From Ectobius pallidus (Eukaryota; Arthropoda; Insecta; Blattodea; Ectobiidae), in assembly GCA_964059195.1 (NCBI GenBank), contig CAXKWD010000009.1, positions 146,439,890-146,503,889 of the forward strand: a DNA stretch of 64,000 nt, given 5' to 3'. Shown here piece by piece: positions 48,026 through 58,156 of this stretch. Every line of letters starts with the position of its first letter. Position 1 is the first letter of the stretch. The notes below the pieces were generated by a model that saw only the letters and a list, made by a program, of their open reading frames with translations, was not told the origin of the DNA and did no database searches. A program made the position numbers and the translations under genes.

Positions 48026-49085
48026 AGAGTTTACTTACTCAATGGCAATAGACAATTTCTCAGCAAGTTGAAAGAACACTATCTATTTTATGGAACCCGA
48101 AGGTTCATTGCCACACTTACATGAGCCCGCCATTCAACTCTATTTTATGCTAATTCCATATAATCATCCTTCGTAAATCTTACTTCCATTAAATCTATCC
48201 TAATATTGTCCTCCCACCTACGTCTAGGTCTTCCAGGTGGTATTTTCCCTTCGGGTCTCCCAGTCAATACTTTTGAGATATGTCTTTCGGCGTAATCCCA
48301 ACTAAGGAGGCCATTTCACGCGATCTTCACATTTCCACGGACTGTGTGATTCTTTTGTTTATGACCGATACACGGTTACCAACTGTTAGGTTAGGAACGT
48401 TTATGTTAGTTAAGGAGCAATATACTGAATACTTCCGATGTTTTGTTAGGTTAGGAACGTTTATGTTAGTTAAGGAGCAATATACTGAATACCTCCGATG
48501 TTTTGTTAGGTTAGGAACGTATATGTTAGTTAAGGAGCAATATACTGAATAGCACAACCACCATTTTTTACGAGCAACTAGTGGCTTGTGGGTTTGTCAC
48601 ACTGTTCATCCACTGTTTAGCAATATGACGTCACACCTCCAACGTCCAATCAGGAGGACGAGGACAGAAAAATGGTGGAGAAGAAGAGAGTTTTCGCTAG
48701 ATCGTGATATAAAAGAAAGTGTATCAATTAGGGCGGGTGGGTTGGACCAAATCATTCGCCAAGACAACATCTCCTCTCCACACATCTATCTATAACAAAA
48801 TTCGTGTGATTTAAGTGTTTTATGAAGAGAATCTCGGTTCTAAAAAAATGACCTCCTTAGTTGGGATTTTACCTGTCTTTCCTCCCCCTTTTCATCCTCC
48901 GTGATTTAATTACCCTTACTATATCCGATGAATGAGCTCGTCGTTAAATGCAGTTTTCTCCAGTCCCCATTTTCATCTCTCTTAGGTCTGAATATTTTCC
49001 TAAGCCCCCTGTTTTCAAACACTATCAGATTAGGCTATGTTCTTCCTGAAGAGTAAGTGACTAGGCCTATGTCTCACATCCATAT
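48026..49085 (-). mobile_element. LINE 3' end, copy 5, interrupted by a DNA transposon
   Basis: The LINE parts at 48026-48288 and 48874-49085 are contiguous once 48289-48873 is removed, which gives a natural empty-site comparison with the other LINE copies. Confidence 0.78.
48289..48873. mobile_element. 585-bp TIR element with 8-bp duplication and 60-bp tandem repeats
   Basis: Ends GGCGTAATCCCAACTAAGG and, inverted, GGTAAAATCCCAACTAAGG are flanked by exact TGTCTTTC (48281-48288 and 48874-48881). The empty site is present in the sister LINE copies. Inside, about 2.8 units of a 60-bp tandem repeat (GTTAGGTTAGGAACGTTTAT onward) span 48385-48552. The superfamily (hAT or P) is undecided. Confidence 0.85.
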
Positions 49086-51680
49086 AATAGCCTACAGAAT
49101 AATGGTCTTATAAATCTTTATTTTTGGATTTCTGGACAGAAGACAAGAAAATATGAGTTTTTGAACTGCATGAAAACAAGCATTTCCTTATTTGAGTCAG
49201 GCAGAGTTTAAAAACGAAAAATAAATAAAATAATAAATAGTGCAATTCTGTGGGGTTTCCTATCAATTTTGACTACTGTAACCATAGGTGTTGCTACAGG
49301 GCACACCCTCACGACAATCTGAAACTCATGAATTGTATAACACCTATGGCACCTAAAAAAAGTATTGAAAATAATAAAGAGGATTTTAATAATTTAGAAT
49401 CTGTTCATCTTCTATTGGTCACTTTTTCATTGGACGTTGTACACATTAGCCCATGTCCGTATGTTCTACCACCTGGATAAACTTGCACGATGAATGATTT
49501 CTTTTGTTTAGGCTAAATTAGATTTTTTCAGCTTGATATTATTATCCAATCCACCGATTGTATCCCAACAATGGCTGCCTATGAACGTTCGTCTCGTTGC
49601 CAACAGCTCTACACATGCCAAGAATAAGCATGAGAAGGTTAGTACCAGGTAGTGCAGTTTGTGACATGCAAAAGATTGAGGAAGAAACGATCTTCTAAGA
49701 TAGAGGGTAATTAGTAAAGACCTGTGGTCTCCACGAATCCCTGAATTAACGTCCTGATTTTATTTGTGGGGGACACTAAAAGGTAGGGTTTACAGGAAGA
49801 ATCCACATCTTTCGATTAACTAAGAGGCTACATCAGAGAAGAAATTGAAGCCATCACTGCGGTAGAACTTGAAAAATGTTGTTCATTCTTTTATTAGAAG
49901 ATGCCAGCTATGTGTACAATCAAATGGAGAGCATTTTCAGCAACACCTGTAAGCTTGGTGAGTACAATTGAACGTTTATTATCTTAGAAGATCGTAGAAG
50001 TTCCGGAGAGAAGTAGCACGTGCGCCGGGGACCTAGAGTACCGGCAGCCGACCACGCAACCCGCCGTTTTCCCGAGCACTTCGAAAAAAGGTCTCTGTAT
50101 CACCATTATGGGTGGGACAAAAAGTCACTTGTTTGTTATTTTACATAGTAATTAACCACACATATTTTTTGAAGTTAATCTTATACCAAATTGTACCGTA
50201 AAATGTATAAGTTATTTTCTCAAATGAAAATGGACATAGCTGATTACTCTTGACTACATGGTATTAAAGAGTAAGGCAATAAATAAGTAAATCAACAGAT
50301 TTTACACATGAAACCACTTCAGATACACCTAAGTAGGCCTACTTAATATTCAGAGAATTTGAGGTTTTAAACTTATATTTGACCACACAATTACAATAAT
50401 TATACAACTTCTCTCTTTGAGGAAAAATTCCCATATTTTACGAAATGGCTGAATGCTAAATAATAACCTACGTGATGATAGAGTTGCAGGAATGATATCA
50501 TGCCGTTATGTTTAATATTTATACAGTTATTTCGTTCTTTGATATGAATAAATTTCTTAAACAAAATTTTAGGCTTATGTTTACGATGTATAACAGAGAC
50601 CTTTGGTGCTTATTGCTATTCAACATTAACAATTTTAACGATAACTTCACAAAAAATTATTGGTTCAAGCAAACAGAATCTTTGTAGTGGTTTGTTTCCA
50701 TGGCAAAATACTGACATAGGCCTACCCTATCACTAAGAAATATAAATTGTCGTACAGATACGGGATTTGGACGGTCGGCTTCCAAATAAATACAACTTTC
50801 CAATGGTGATTTCAGAAAAGGCCTTTATGTAATAGATTTTGATCATGCAAAGGAAGAAGTGAAGCACATATCTTCAGCAAGGCAGCGCGATCCATTAAAT
50901 GTACAACACCGTAACAACCTCATTCTATTATCACTCGTCACGTGATTTTGCCTGCTACGCCTCAGGTTCAGAGTTATGTTTACTCTAGTGGGTGGGCGGA
51001 GTGTGTGGCAAATAACGATCGTCTTCAATTCTGCTACAGAAGTAAGAAGCGTATATAGTCCTGCTAAAGCCAACAGTTCACATTGTTTCTCAAGAAATTC
51101 CGGTATTCCTGGTTTCTCTACAAGTAATTTTCTTAATGTCAAGCCTATGTTTCTGATTTTTCATCTGCAACCCTGACCAGTGGACACTCGTTAAGGCCTA
51201 TATTTATGAAGTGGAAAGAACAAACTGTTCAAAATACCAATGTCAATTCCTATACGTTTTATTTAAACCCATTCATGATTCTGAGGTCATAACAAATAAT
51301 ATTAAAACCGTACACATTTTGGTATAGGCCTACCCACATTTCTCTGAGAGGTCTTAGGGCATATCGTAAATTATACAACGCCACAACCTTAAACAGGTAG
51401 CAGAAACAGTACGTTTGACACAAGACAACCAGTCAAACCACTAGTTTGGAATCCCGAATAACTAAACTTGCAGTACCAAGAATCTCTCTTGAACACCTGA
51501 AGTTGTATACATAGCAATGATAACATATGTCACGGTGTCATTTAAAAGCTTTGCACTGTTTCATTTTGAGACGTGATTACAACAAACAGTGCCTAGAAAT
51601 ACACTTAAATTGGCCTGTCTCATAGCAGAGAATGGAATTCCCCTAAGGGCATATTTCCACTGCCCTTCCTAACGACATGT
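49086..51680. other. Low-repeat region, no gene identified
   Basis: No repeat family or coding domain recognised over 2.6 kb. TAGGCCTA occurs at about 50335, 50718 and 51326. Exons of the hypothetical gene starting at 51.7 kb could lie here unseen. Confidence 0.4.
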
Positions 51681-51725
51681 CTGGTTCGGACAGTTATACT
51701 TAGAAATGGTAAAGATAAAACTTAC

Positions 51726-51759
51726 CCATAGCTCCGTTCCCCAACTCATTTTCACACAT
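51726..51759 (-). CDS. Possible first coding exon of an unidentified gene
   Basis: On the minus strand an ATG (51759-51757) opens eleven codons (MCENELGNGAM plus one base) that run into a consensus donor, GTAAGT, at 51725. Upstream is non-repetitive sequence with promoter-like motifs (next entry). The orientation is the same as the GST gene, whose last coding exon lies 4.3 kb upstream. I could not find a convincing second exon: minus-strand sequence near 50.85-51.14 kb is open for about 99 codons but joins in the wrong frame from the nearest acceptor I tried. The peptide is too short to identify. This is an inference from signal layout only. Confidence 0.25.
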
Positions 51760-51939
51760 AAATAACCTTTGTGTTGAACTATTATATCACTTCCTTACAC
51801 TATCCGAACTTTATAAAATAATTTTCACCATACGAACAAATTGACATACACCATCACCAAATCAACATGGCTGAACAACTACCATATAGACAAATTGGAC
51901 CGGAAACAGAATTCTATTGGTTAAGAGATTCTACATCCG

Positions 51940-52035
51940 TTCTCAAAAAGTTCTCTCTCCTGCCATCTGCTGGTTGCTTTACCAAGCAATATCGAACATT
52001 TATATCGATAGATCTTTACATCGATAACACTTTTT
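51940..52035 (-). promoter_or_regulatory. Candidate promoter with DRE-like and CTCF-like sites
   Basis: A perfect TATCGATA (52003-52010) and a second ATCGATAA (52019-52026) match the DNA replication-related element, common in housekeeping promoters of flies. At 51960-51976 the minus strand reads CCAGCAGATGGCA, close to the CTCF core. These lie 200-270 bases upstream of the possible first exon at 51.73-51.76 kb. Conservation of these motifs in this species is assumed, not shown. Confidence 0.28.
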
Positions 52036-52059
52036 TAAATTGTATCTTATGTAATTAGT

Positions 52060-52578
52060 ATAAAATAGATATTGCGTTGTAATGGTTAACGACGGTTAGA
52101 TACTACTATTTAGGCCAATAAACAGTAGCTATTTTTATCCGCAGCAGTTTCCTTCATGTCAGAAATGGGACTGTCCCAATTATGCACAGTAATGCCATCA
52201 ACCTCTGCCAGGAATGAACCCATGAACTTGAGAATAGGATGCCAGTGTCTTACCAACTACTCTGCTCGTCCCAACGCTGATAGTTCAGGATTTTTTAGAA
52301 AAGAAAAAAAACAGATTCGCTCGTTCATTTCTTAGTTTCCTTGGTCTCAATGTACTTTCTAAAAACATGTAACTTCTTTTCCTCTCTTGTCTAATTAATT
52401 ATCTTTTATTCACTAATATTGTTCATTATAATCACATATAAAATCATCTAAGCTATGAAGTCTTGCTGTGCGCAACAATACTTACATAAACAAACTTCTA
52501 ATTCCGCAAAGGATGGCAGTTAGAATACACTGTACACCACGCTTCATCGAACTTAGTATTCTTACCCTTCCATGTATA
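52060..52578. other. Possible SINE remnant, otherwise nothing recognised
   Basis: A tRNA-like T-arm motif (GCCAGGAATGAACCCATGA) occurs near 52215. Confidence 0.4.
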
Positions 52579-52580
52579 TA

Positions 52581-53185
52581 CGAGGGCTGTCCATAAAGTA
52601 AGTTTCCCTGGGGCTGTTTAAAGAAACAAAACACAATTTCATGGAAATGTTTATTGCAGCAGATGCAGCAAGTGTTCAGCTTTTTTTCAGCATATTCACC
52701 ACCAGAATTTAGACATTTTTCATTCTGTGGGACCAACGTTTGAATACCTGTGTTGTTGAAGGGATTTGAACCACTGTGTGATTATAGCCGCCTCGCTCAT
52801 TGTGTTGACAGTTAACATCAAAGAAGTCGCCGCCCGACCTTGTCGCTTGGCGTAGTTGCCACACTACATAGTGTTAAAAAAGAGAGTGGGAAGATATAGA
52901 TGCAGCAAAACTCTTGTGGCAATGGCATTGAACAATGAGAGAATTGGCAACACGAATTCAGTCAGCGGTTTCTTTTGAGAAAACCTTTTACAGAAAACAA
53001 CAAACATTGTAATATGAGAACAAAGCGAGTCGCCTGTAAATGCTATGAGTGAGACGACTATAACATCTCCTCCTCTCTGTCATTCCCTGTCATTTCTCGA
53101 GGTGTAAGAAAAGATGGAAATCAAAGGGAGCGAGATCCGAGCTGTAGAGTGGATTTTTAAACACCTCCTAGCAAGCCTGCCACAG
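52581..53185 (-). pseudogene. mariner 3' half split by a 272-bp MITE
   Basis: It opens at TA (52579-52580) with CGAGGGCTGTCCATAAAGTA. The minus strand encodes KCLNSGGEYAEKKLNT and, in a second block (53075-53185), the region before it. It is 5' truncated and interrupted by the element at 52787-53058. Confidence 0.75.
52787..53058. mobile_element. 272-bp MITE with TATA duplication
   Basis: Ends GCCGCCTCGCTCAT and, inverted, GTCGTCTCACTCAT are flanked by TATA (52783-52786 and 53059-53062). Its removal restores the mariner sequence approximately. Confidence 0.6.
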
Positions 53186-53274
53186 AATTTCAATGTATGT
53201 GGCAGGAAAGGAAATAGACATTAAATCCATGTCTGGGATATTAATACAAGTAAGAATCAGCTTGAAAAATTTTA

Positions 53275-53345
53275 TGTCATAACCAGGATTTGAACACGGA
53301 TCTTCGGCTTAACGCGCCGATGCTCTACCATTGAGCTACCATGAC
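53275..53345 (-). tRNA. tRNA-Asn(GTT)-like gene, left copy of a palindrome
   Basis: This mirror copy of the tRNA-like gene at 53527-53597 has the same A-box, anticodon loop and downstream T5 terminator on the minus strand. The one difference I see between the copies is in the 3' side of the T stem, where this copy reads CCTGG and the other CCCGG. The pair is head to head, separated by the central 181 bases of the palindrome. Confidence 0.58.
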
Positions 53346-53526
53346 AACATGCCAGTCTGACATCAAATTCCTCAACTGATTCAGAAGACAAGGCAAACCA
53401 CGGGAGGTTTCTCTCCATTGAGAACACACATCCAAATGGCCATTGTGTTCTCAATGGAGAGAAACCTCCCGTGGTTTGCCTTGTCTTCTGAATCAGTTGA
53501 GGAATTTGATGTCAGACTGGCATGTT

Positions 53527-53597
53527 GTCATGGTAGCTCAATGGTAGAGCATCGGCGCGTTAAGCCGAAGATCCGTGTTCAAATCCCGGTTATGACA
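53527..53597 (+). tRNA. tRNA-Asn(GTT)-like gene, right copy of a palindrome
   Basis: The 71-nt sequence folds as a tRNA. The acceptor stem GTCATGG pairs with TTATGAC (two G-T wobbles), the D-arm holds a perfect A-box (TAGCTCAATGG), and the anticodon stem TCGGC/GCCGA encloses loop GCGTTAA, giving anticodon GTT. The B-box is TGTTCAAATCC, and a T5 run at 53602-53606 would terminate RNA polymerase III. Oddities are C instead of the near-invariant T33, and one mismatch in the T stem. It could be a functional tRNA-Asn, a tRNA pseudogene or a SINE head. It sits in one arm of a 189-bp inverted repeat, divergent from an almost identical copy. Confidence 0.6.
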
Positions 53598-53794
53598 TAA
53601 AATTTTTCAAGCTGATTCTTACTTGTATTAATTTCAATGTATATTTGTGCACTCTTTCTGTTTATTAAAACATGTAAAAATAATAATGTTAAATACCAAG
53701 AGGGAAAAATCTCTAGGTATCTCTTGATTGCTTGACTGGGCTGCTACCAGTAAACAATTAAAATAATTTTTGGTACCTTATGAGTACCCACTCA

Positions 53795-54058
53795 TGGGGA
53801 GGAAAGACATATCTCAAAAGTACTGATTGGGAGAGCCAAAGGGAAAAGACCATGTGGAAGACCTAGACGTAGGTGGGAGGACAATATTAAGATAGATTTA
53901 AGGGAAGTAGGATTTGCGAGGGATGATTGGATGGAGTTAGCACAGAATAGGGTTGAATGGCGGACTCAGGTAAGCGTGGCAATGAACCTTCGGGTTCCAT
54001 AATAGATAATATTCCTTTAGCTTGCTTAGGAATTGCCTATTGCCATTGATTAAGAAGT
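53795..54058 (+). mobile_element. LINE 3' end, copy 6
   Basis: The best-preserved copy: the plus strand reads GRAKGKRPCGRPRRRWEDNI, then KIDLREVGFARDDWMELAQN and RVEWRTQVSVAMNLRV, the C-terminus of a non-LTR reverse transcriptase ORF. It ends with the ATTGCCATTGATTAAGAAG tail. Confidence 0.8.
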
Positions 54059-54414
54059 TGGTAACCTTACAAGTACCACAGCCAGGAAAATGGAATGAGG
54101 AAGAGGTATTCACCCAAAGGTTATTATTCTCTTCATAATTTTCAGTTACTCGTTGAAAATACTTTATTATTAACTTAAAATACAAGTATTTTATCAGTGC
54201 TATTCCTCACACATATTAACAAAATGCTGAAAAGGTGCTGTGTTTACATTGGAATGAAATGCTGCGTGATACAAAATATTTTCCTTGCGGCGCCCCTGAT
54301 TCAATCACGTCAATAGTTTAATGCGCAGTTTGCTACCAGTATTCAAAGTGTAAAGTCATTTACTGAGAAAAGTTGAAAAATAGAAACACTTTTGACTCCA
54401 CTTATATCAATTTT

Positions 54415-54530
54415 TAAAAAAACTAGACTAGTTTCGTTAGTGTTTTTCCCATCATTGGCTGGTGGTCGTCCGCCAGCCATTGATGGGAGAAACACTCCTG
54501 AAACTAGTTCAGTTTTTTAAAATACGAGGG
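54415..54530. repeat. Hairpin repeat next to a solo mariner end
   Basis: CATCATTGGCTGG and CCAGCCATTGATGG, plus outer AAACTAG/CTAGTT segments, form a long imperfect hairpin centred near 54473. It is followed by a solo mariner-like terminal repeat (ACGAGGGGCCGTCCATAAA) at 54533. Confidence 0.65.
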
Positions 54531-54798
54531 GCCGTCCATAAATTTAAGTTTTGTAAAGTTACATGCGATGTTAGCAAGTGACTCTCTAAAGACTAAGGGC
54601 CTGTATGACGACCACCTGATACCATATTTATCTACCAGATAGAGAACCTATCTGGAAGTTGGCCAAGAATTGCGGATCATGGTCTTCTGGCAAAATCTGT
54701 CTGGCAGGATGATGGAGTGGCTGACCAAGTACCAACTGCTAGTTAGGGAATCTTGGCTGAAACAAGATGGCAGCACTCCAAAGCTTCCTGGCCACCTG

Positions 54799-55637
54799 GG
54801 CCCTATTTCATAAAACTCTACAGGTGTGACAAATACGACAATTGTGTCAAGTCTGACAAATTTGTTAATATGTCATGACAATTGTATTTTTCATAAATAA
54901 TACAACTTTTCATTACATTACAGGCAAATTAATGTAAATTGTCAGACTAAAAGAACCCATTTCATAAACGCGACAATTTTATGTCAAACCTAAAGATTAC
55001 TTTAGTACACTGTAGATGGCTCTCAGATACGTGTCTCAACATCGAATATGATACTTAAGCAATCGATTATTACTATCGAAAATAATTGAATTATATTTCT
55101 CTTTTAATACAAAGTCACTGAAATTGAAAGTTAGGTTAATACATTGCCTAAAAACACTGAGTGGACTCATGTCTATTTCTTCACCACTTTTACAACTACC
55201 AATATCTCTACTACTAGTGTTCATTATTAACAAGACAGCAAGTTTATTAACAAAGTTTAAATCACAAGAAAGTTTGCCAAGTTATGCCACACATTTACAT
55301 AACCTACTCTGTTGGCCTACATATGAAAGATTGCCTGTCACTTCTGTAAAGACAATTCTACATTTCTTTTAAATTTGTAAATATGTCAGCAAAAATTAAT
55401 GTTTCATAAATGGTAGGTATCCTAAGATTTGACATATTTGTCAGACTTTTACCTGTAAACTCAAAAGTTTTGAGAAACAACAATATGTAAAATTGTCATA
55501 CAAATCTACAAAATTGTCATGACATTTATGTAAAGTTGTCAGCTTTTATGAAAAACAAAATTGTCAAAATGTAAACCTGTAAGACAACTTTATGTCACCT
55601 GTCACCTGTAAAATTGTAACTTTTATGAAATAGGGCC
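54799..55637. mobile_element. Harbinger-like element, GGCCCTATTTCATAAAA ends
   Basis: The inverted ends GGCCCTATTTCATAAAA are flanked by CTG (54796-54798 and 55638-55640), a 3-bp duplication as in Harbinger elements, although the usual target is TWA. Near the ends TTGTCA/TGACAA motifs recur many times. No clear transposase. Length 839 bp. Confidence 0.7.
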
Positions 55638-55640
55638 CTG

Positions 55641-56105
55641 ATCTTCAGAATTGATCCGGAAGATTTAATATACACAAAAATGTCATTTTAGGCTCACATA
55701 TGAATGAAATAGAATTGCACAAATCGATTAATGCACTTAAAACGATACGTTCTTACGTAATTTAATTATACAAATACAAATCCGAGCTGCCGCATGTAGC
55801 GGAGGGCTACCGAACTACAACAAACACACCTCTCTGCTCAAGGTAAGGACCATTTTACAAATTTTCACTGTGTTCTTGCTGGTAGCAGTTCAGCAGTGGT
55901 ATTACAAGGCATCTTCCAGTTAAGCTATCTGGAAGTCACGTAACGGGAGGAATTGTCGGCAGGTAATACAGGCCCTTAGAAAAGAATTTTACATGTTTAA
56001 AAAATTTGTGAAATCTTGCAAAAATGTTCATAAAAAATAGGTGCTTCTAAGTACCTTATTCCCCCTCTCAAAAAAATCTTAATTTCAGAAGCTCCTTTTC
56101 CTTCT
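55641..56105 (-). other. Region downstream of the GST stop codon
   Basis: Expected to hold the GST 3' UTR on the minus strand. I see no AATAAA close to the stop and no other feature. Confidence 0.4.
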
Positions 56106-56106
56106 C

Positions 56107-56253
56107 CTAGATTTGTGGCACGTGACTCTTGAACAGTTCACCAAGCTGTTTAGCACCAGGGGCATTGACTTCCTTGTAGCCAGGGATTTGACTCTCACAT
56201 TTAGCAAGCCATGACTTCACATTTGGATACTTCGACACATCAAAACCAATTGC
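56107..56253 (-). CDS. Glutathione S-transferase (delta-class-like), terminal coding exon
   Basis: The last coding exon opens after the acceptor tttatttccag and runs 48 codons to a TAG stop at 56107-56109. It reads AIGFDVSKYPNVKSWLAKCE, then SQIPGYKEVNAPGAKQLGEL, ending FKSHVPQI. The (A/V)(I/V)GFD(V/L)SKYPNV...W segment is typical of the final helices of insect delta GSTs. Spliced to the other two exons in phase 0, it gives 152 visible residues, which suits the C-terminal 70% of a protein usually around 210-220 residues long. No canonical AATAAA is visible just downstream, so the 3' end of the transcript is not placed. The 1.7-kb intron upstream contains a Helitron (57065-57939) and half of a TTAA foldback element. 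Confidence 0.92.
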   Translation of the reverse strand, partial: AIGFDVSKYPNVKSWLAKCESQIPGYKEVNAPGAKQLGELFKSHVPQI

Positions 56254-56420
56254 CTGGAAATAAAGTATAAGGACAATTACCACTCATTAGAAAATTTAAG
56301 AAGATATACAAAGAACAGAACATAATATCAGACATGGTGTGTAAAAACAATGGGCTGCAAAATTCAAAGTCCTGTATGAGAGATAAAAGCCATATCTGGC
56401 ATTTCTAAGGGAATAGTTAA

Positions 56421-56760
56421 GGGGGGACATACAGCTTTCGATGAAATTTATTGGAGAGAAATAGGTGAATTTCATTATTTTTTTACTCAGCAATCAATTG
56501 CTCTACAGTCTTGCGATCTGACATACTGTTTATTGACTATTTCTACATTTGCCTACTATTTTCAAAATTAATCAAACTGTTACAGTTACGGGTAATTATC
56601 GTTTCAAAATGGCTGCAACGTTTCATGCACTGAACAGCCGTTTCCTGATAACTTCCACAAATATTGATATTTCTGAGTGATTATTTTTGGTGTGTTTGTT
56701 AATATCATGTGAACAACATGATCTAGGATCTTTGAAATATCTTCAGTATAAGTATTTTTT
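56421..56760 (+). mobile_element. Left half of a TTAA foldback element in the GST intron
   Basis: Begins GGGGGGACATACAGC next to TTAA (56417-56420) and matches the left arm of 32449-33171. Confidence 0.65.
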
Positions 56761-57064
56761 TAAATGTTCTTTTTCGTTAAATTATATATATTTTTAACTG
56801 AACTTTCAATACACATAAAAAGTGGGATTGGATTGAATTTTTTTACTATATTATACTGTGTGTTTGGAATGCTGTTGTGCATTTAGACTACGGAATATGT
56901 TGTAACTGCACGGAGTCTTTCCAAACACAATCGATTTCAATATGCTAACACACATTTCATTGAGTTACACAGAATAGGGGTGAATGCATCTTGTTACATT
57001 CTCTAAGAAGCATTAGTGCAGTAACTTATAAGAAATTGGATGAAAACAGGGACTATATTAAATA

Positions 57065-57939
57065 CTAGCAGGTGCCTGCAGCTTCGCCCGTGGTAATTAA
57101 GAAATTAAAAAATTAAGAGGAAAATAATTAAAACATTATATTCATTAAAACCTACACGTGAATCATTCATAAACTAAATGATTAATAATTATATTTTTTT
57201 AAAAATTGTTAAAATCCGGCTTTAGAGTACAATCCATGGTAAAAAGTGCCGCCAAGACCTCATATTCGAGTTCTGTGGCCCAGAAAACCCCTGAATAGTG
57301 TGTTCCATCCAAATTGATCAATGTTTGTCCATTTAGGCCTATATTAATTATGAATCATTCATAATTAAATGATTAATAATTATACAGGTACAGCTAAAAA
57401 TTCGGCTTTAGAGTGCATTCCATCATTAGAAAGAGCTGAGTGGGAAAAATGACCTCAGATTCGAGTTCTCTGGCTAAGAAAACCCCTGAATAGTGAGTTC
57501 CGTCTAAATTGATCAATGTTTGTCCATTTAGGCCTATATTGATTATCCCTCTTATGACTACGTTGAAAATTTCAGATGCCTGCAGGCCTTGACATTATAA
57601 ACAAATGAATCGACCAGGGTGGGCTTACAAAATGAAGCAATTTTTTTATTTCCAAATTATGACAAAAAACGGCAAAGCCACCTGCAATTGATTTGACAAA
57701 TGAAATGTATTACTCAAAACTGATGCTTGCATAGCGAAAAAATGCACGTTTTCTTTCAGTTTTTCACTCACAACTCACGAACGAATGCGAAAATAATATA
57801 TCCGGCTTCAAGGTGCATTCGCTCACCCATCAGTCCATCTACGTTTAAAATTGCAGATCTCTGCGTTCAGTAGATTTCACTGGGCATCGTGCACAGACAG
57901 ACAGACAGAAAAACAAGCACTTCCTTTTATTATTATAGA
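57065..57939 (-). mobile_element. Helitron in the last GST intron, type-II 5' end, internal duplication
   Basis: Minus strand starts TCTATAATAATAAAAGGAAG and ends GAAGCTGCAGGCACCTGCTAG. About 180 bp are tandemly duplicated (57171-57350 and 57351-57533). The 5' end lies about 50 bases from the GST donor at 57988. Confidence 0.82.
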
Positions 57940-57988
57940 TATGGTATTCAGATCAATTTTATTTTGCATGAATCTTACTATACCGTAC

Positions 57989-58156
57989 CACAAAACTGGA
58001 CACACTCGCCACACAGGCGATGTCTGCGATTGTCAACTTGTTGCCAGCCACCCAAGCCTTCCCCTCCAGAAACTTATCCAGGAAACCCAAAGCTTCATAA
58101 ACTGCGTTCTTGTCCACTTCGTCCACACATCCTTTGTTAAGGAACAGCACAGGAAA
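57989..58156 (-). CDS. Glutathione S-transferase (delta-class-like), C-terminal domain exon
   Basis: This exon of 168 nt (56 codons, phase 0 at both ends) follows the 63.3 kb exon on the minus strand. Its acceptor is gttttccag and its donor starts GTACGG at 57988, a weaker site than the upstream donor. It reads FPVLFLNKGCVDEVDKNAVY, continues through a helix ending FLEGKAWVAGNKLTIADIA, and stops at SVSSFV. LTIADIA is the conserved N-capping box and hydrophobic staple (S/T-x-x-D) of the GST C-terminal fold, and the preceding segment matches the helical substrate-pocket region. Reading frame and splice phase agree with the exons on both sides. The intron upstream (58157-63251, about 5.1 kb) is full of nested transposons. 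A Helitron begins only about 50 bases past the donor, so it may influence splicing of this weak site. Confidence 0.92.

Larger units (their letters stand above)
53240..53632. repeat. 189-bp near-perfect inverted repeat with 15-bp loop
   Basis: Positions 53240-53428 and 53444-53632 are reverse complements with about one mismatch, around centre 53436. The loop is CATCCAAATGGCCAT. The direct repeat AATTTCAATGTAT occurs at 53186-53198 and 53630-53642, bracketing the structure as a retrotransposition-type target duplication might. The insertion lies at the end of a mariner remnant. Confidence 0.93.

Noticed and set aside
48385..48552. Telomeric TTAGG array
   Set aside because: Only GTTAGGTTAGG at the start of each 60-bp unit; not a telomeric repeat run.
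50843..51142. 99-codon minus-strand frame as exon 2 of the hypothetical gene at 51.7 kb
   Set aside because: It has no ATG start, the nearest acceptor puts the exon in a frame with an early stop, and no family is recognised.
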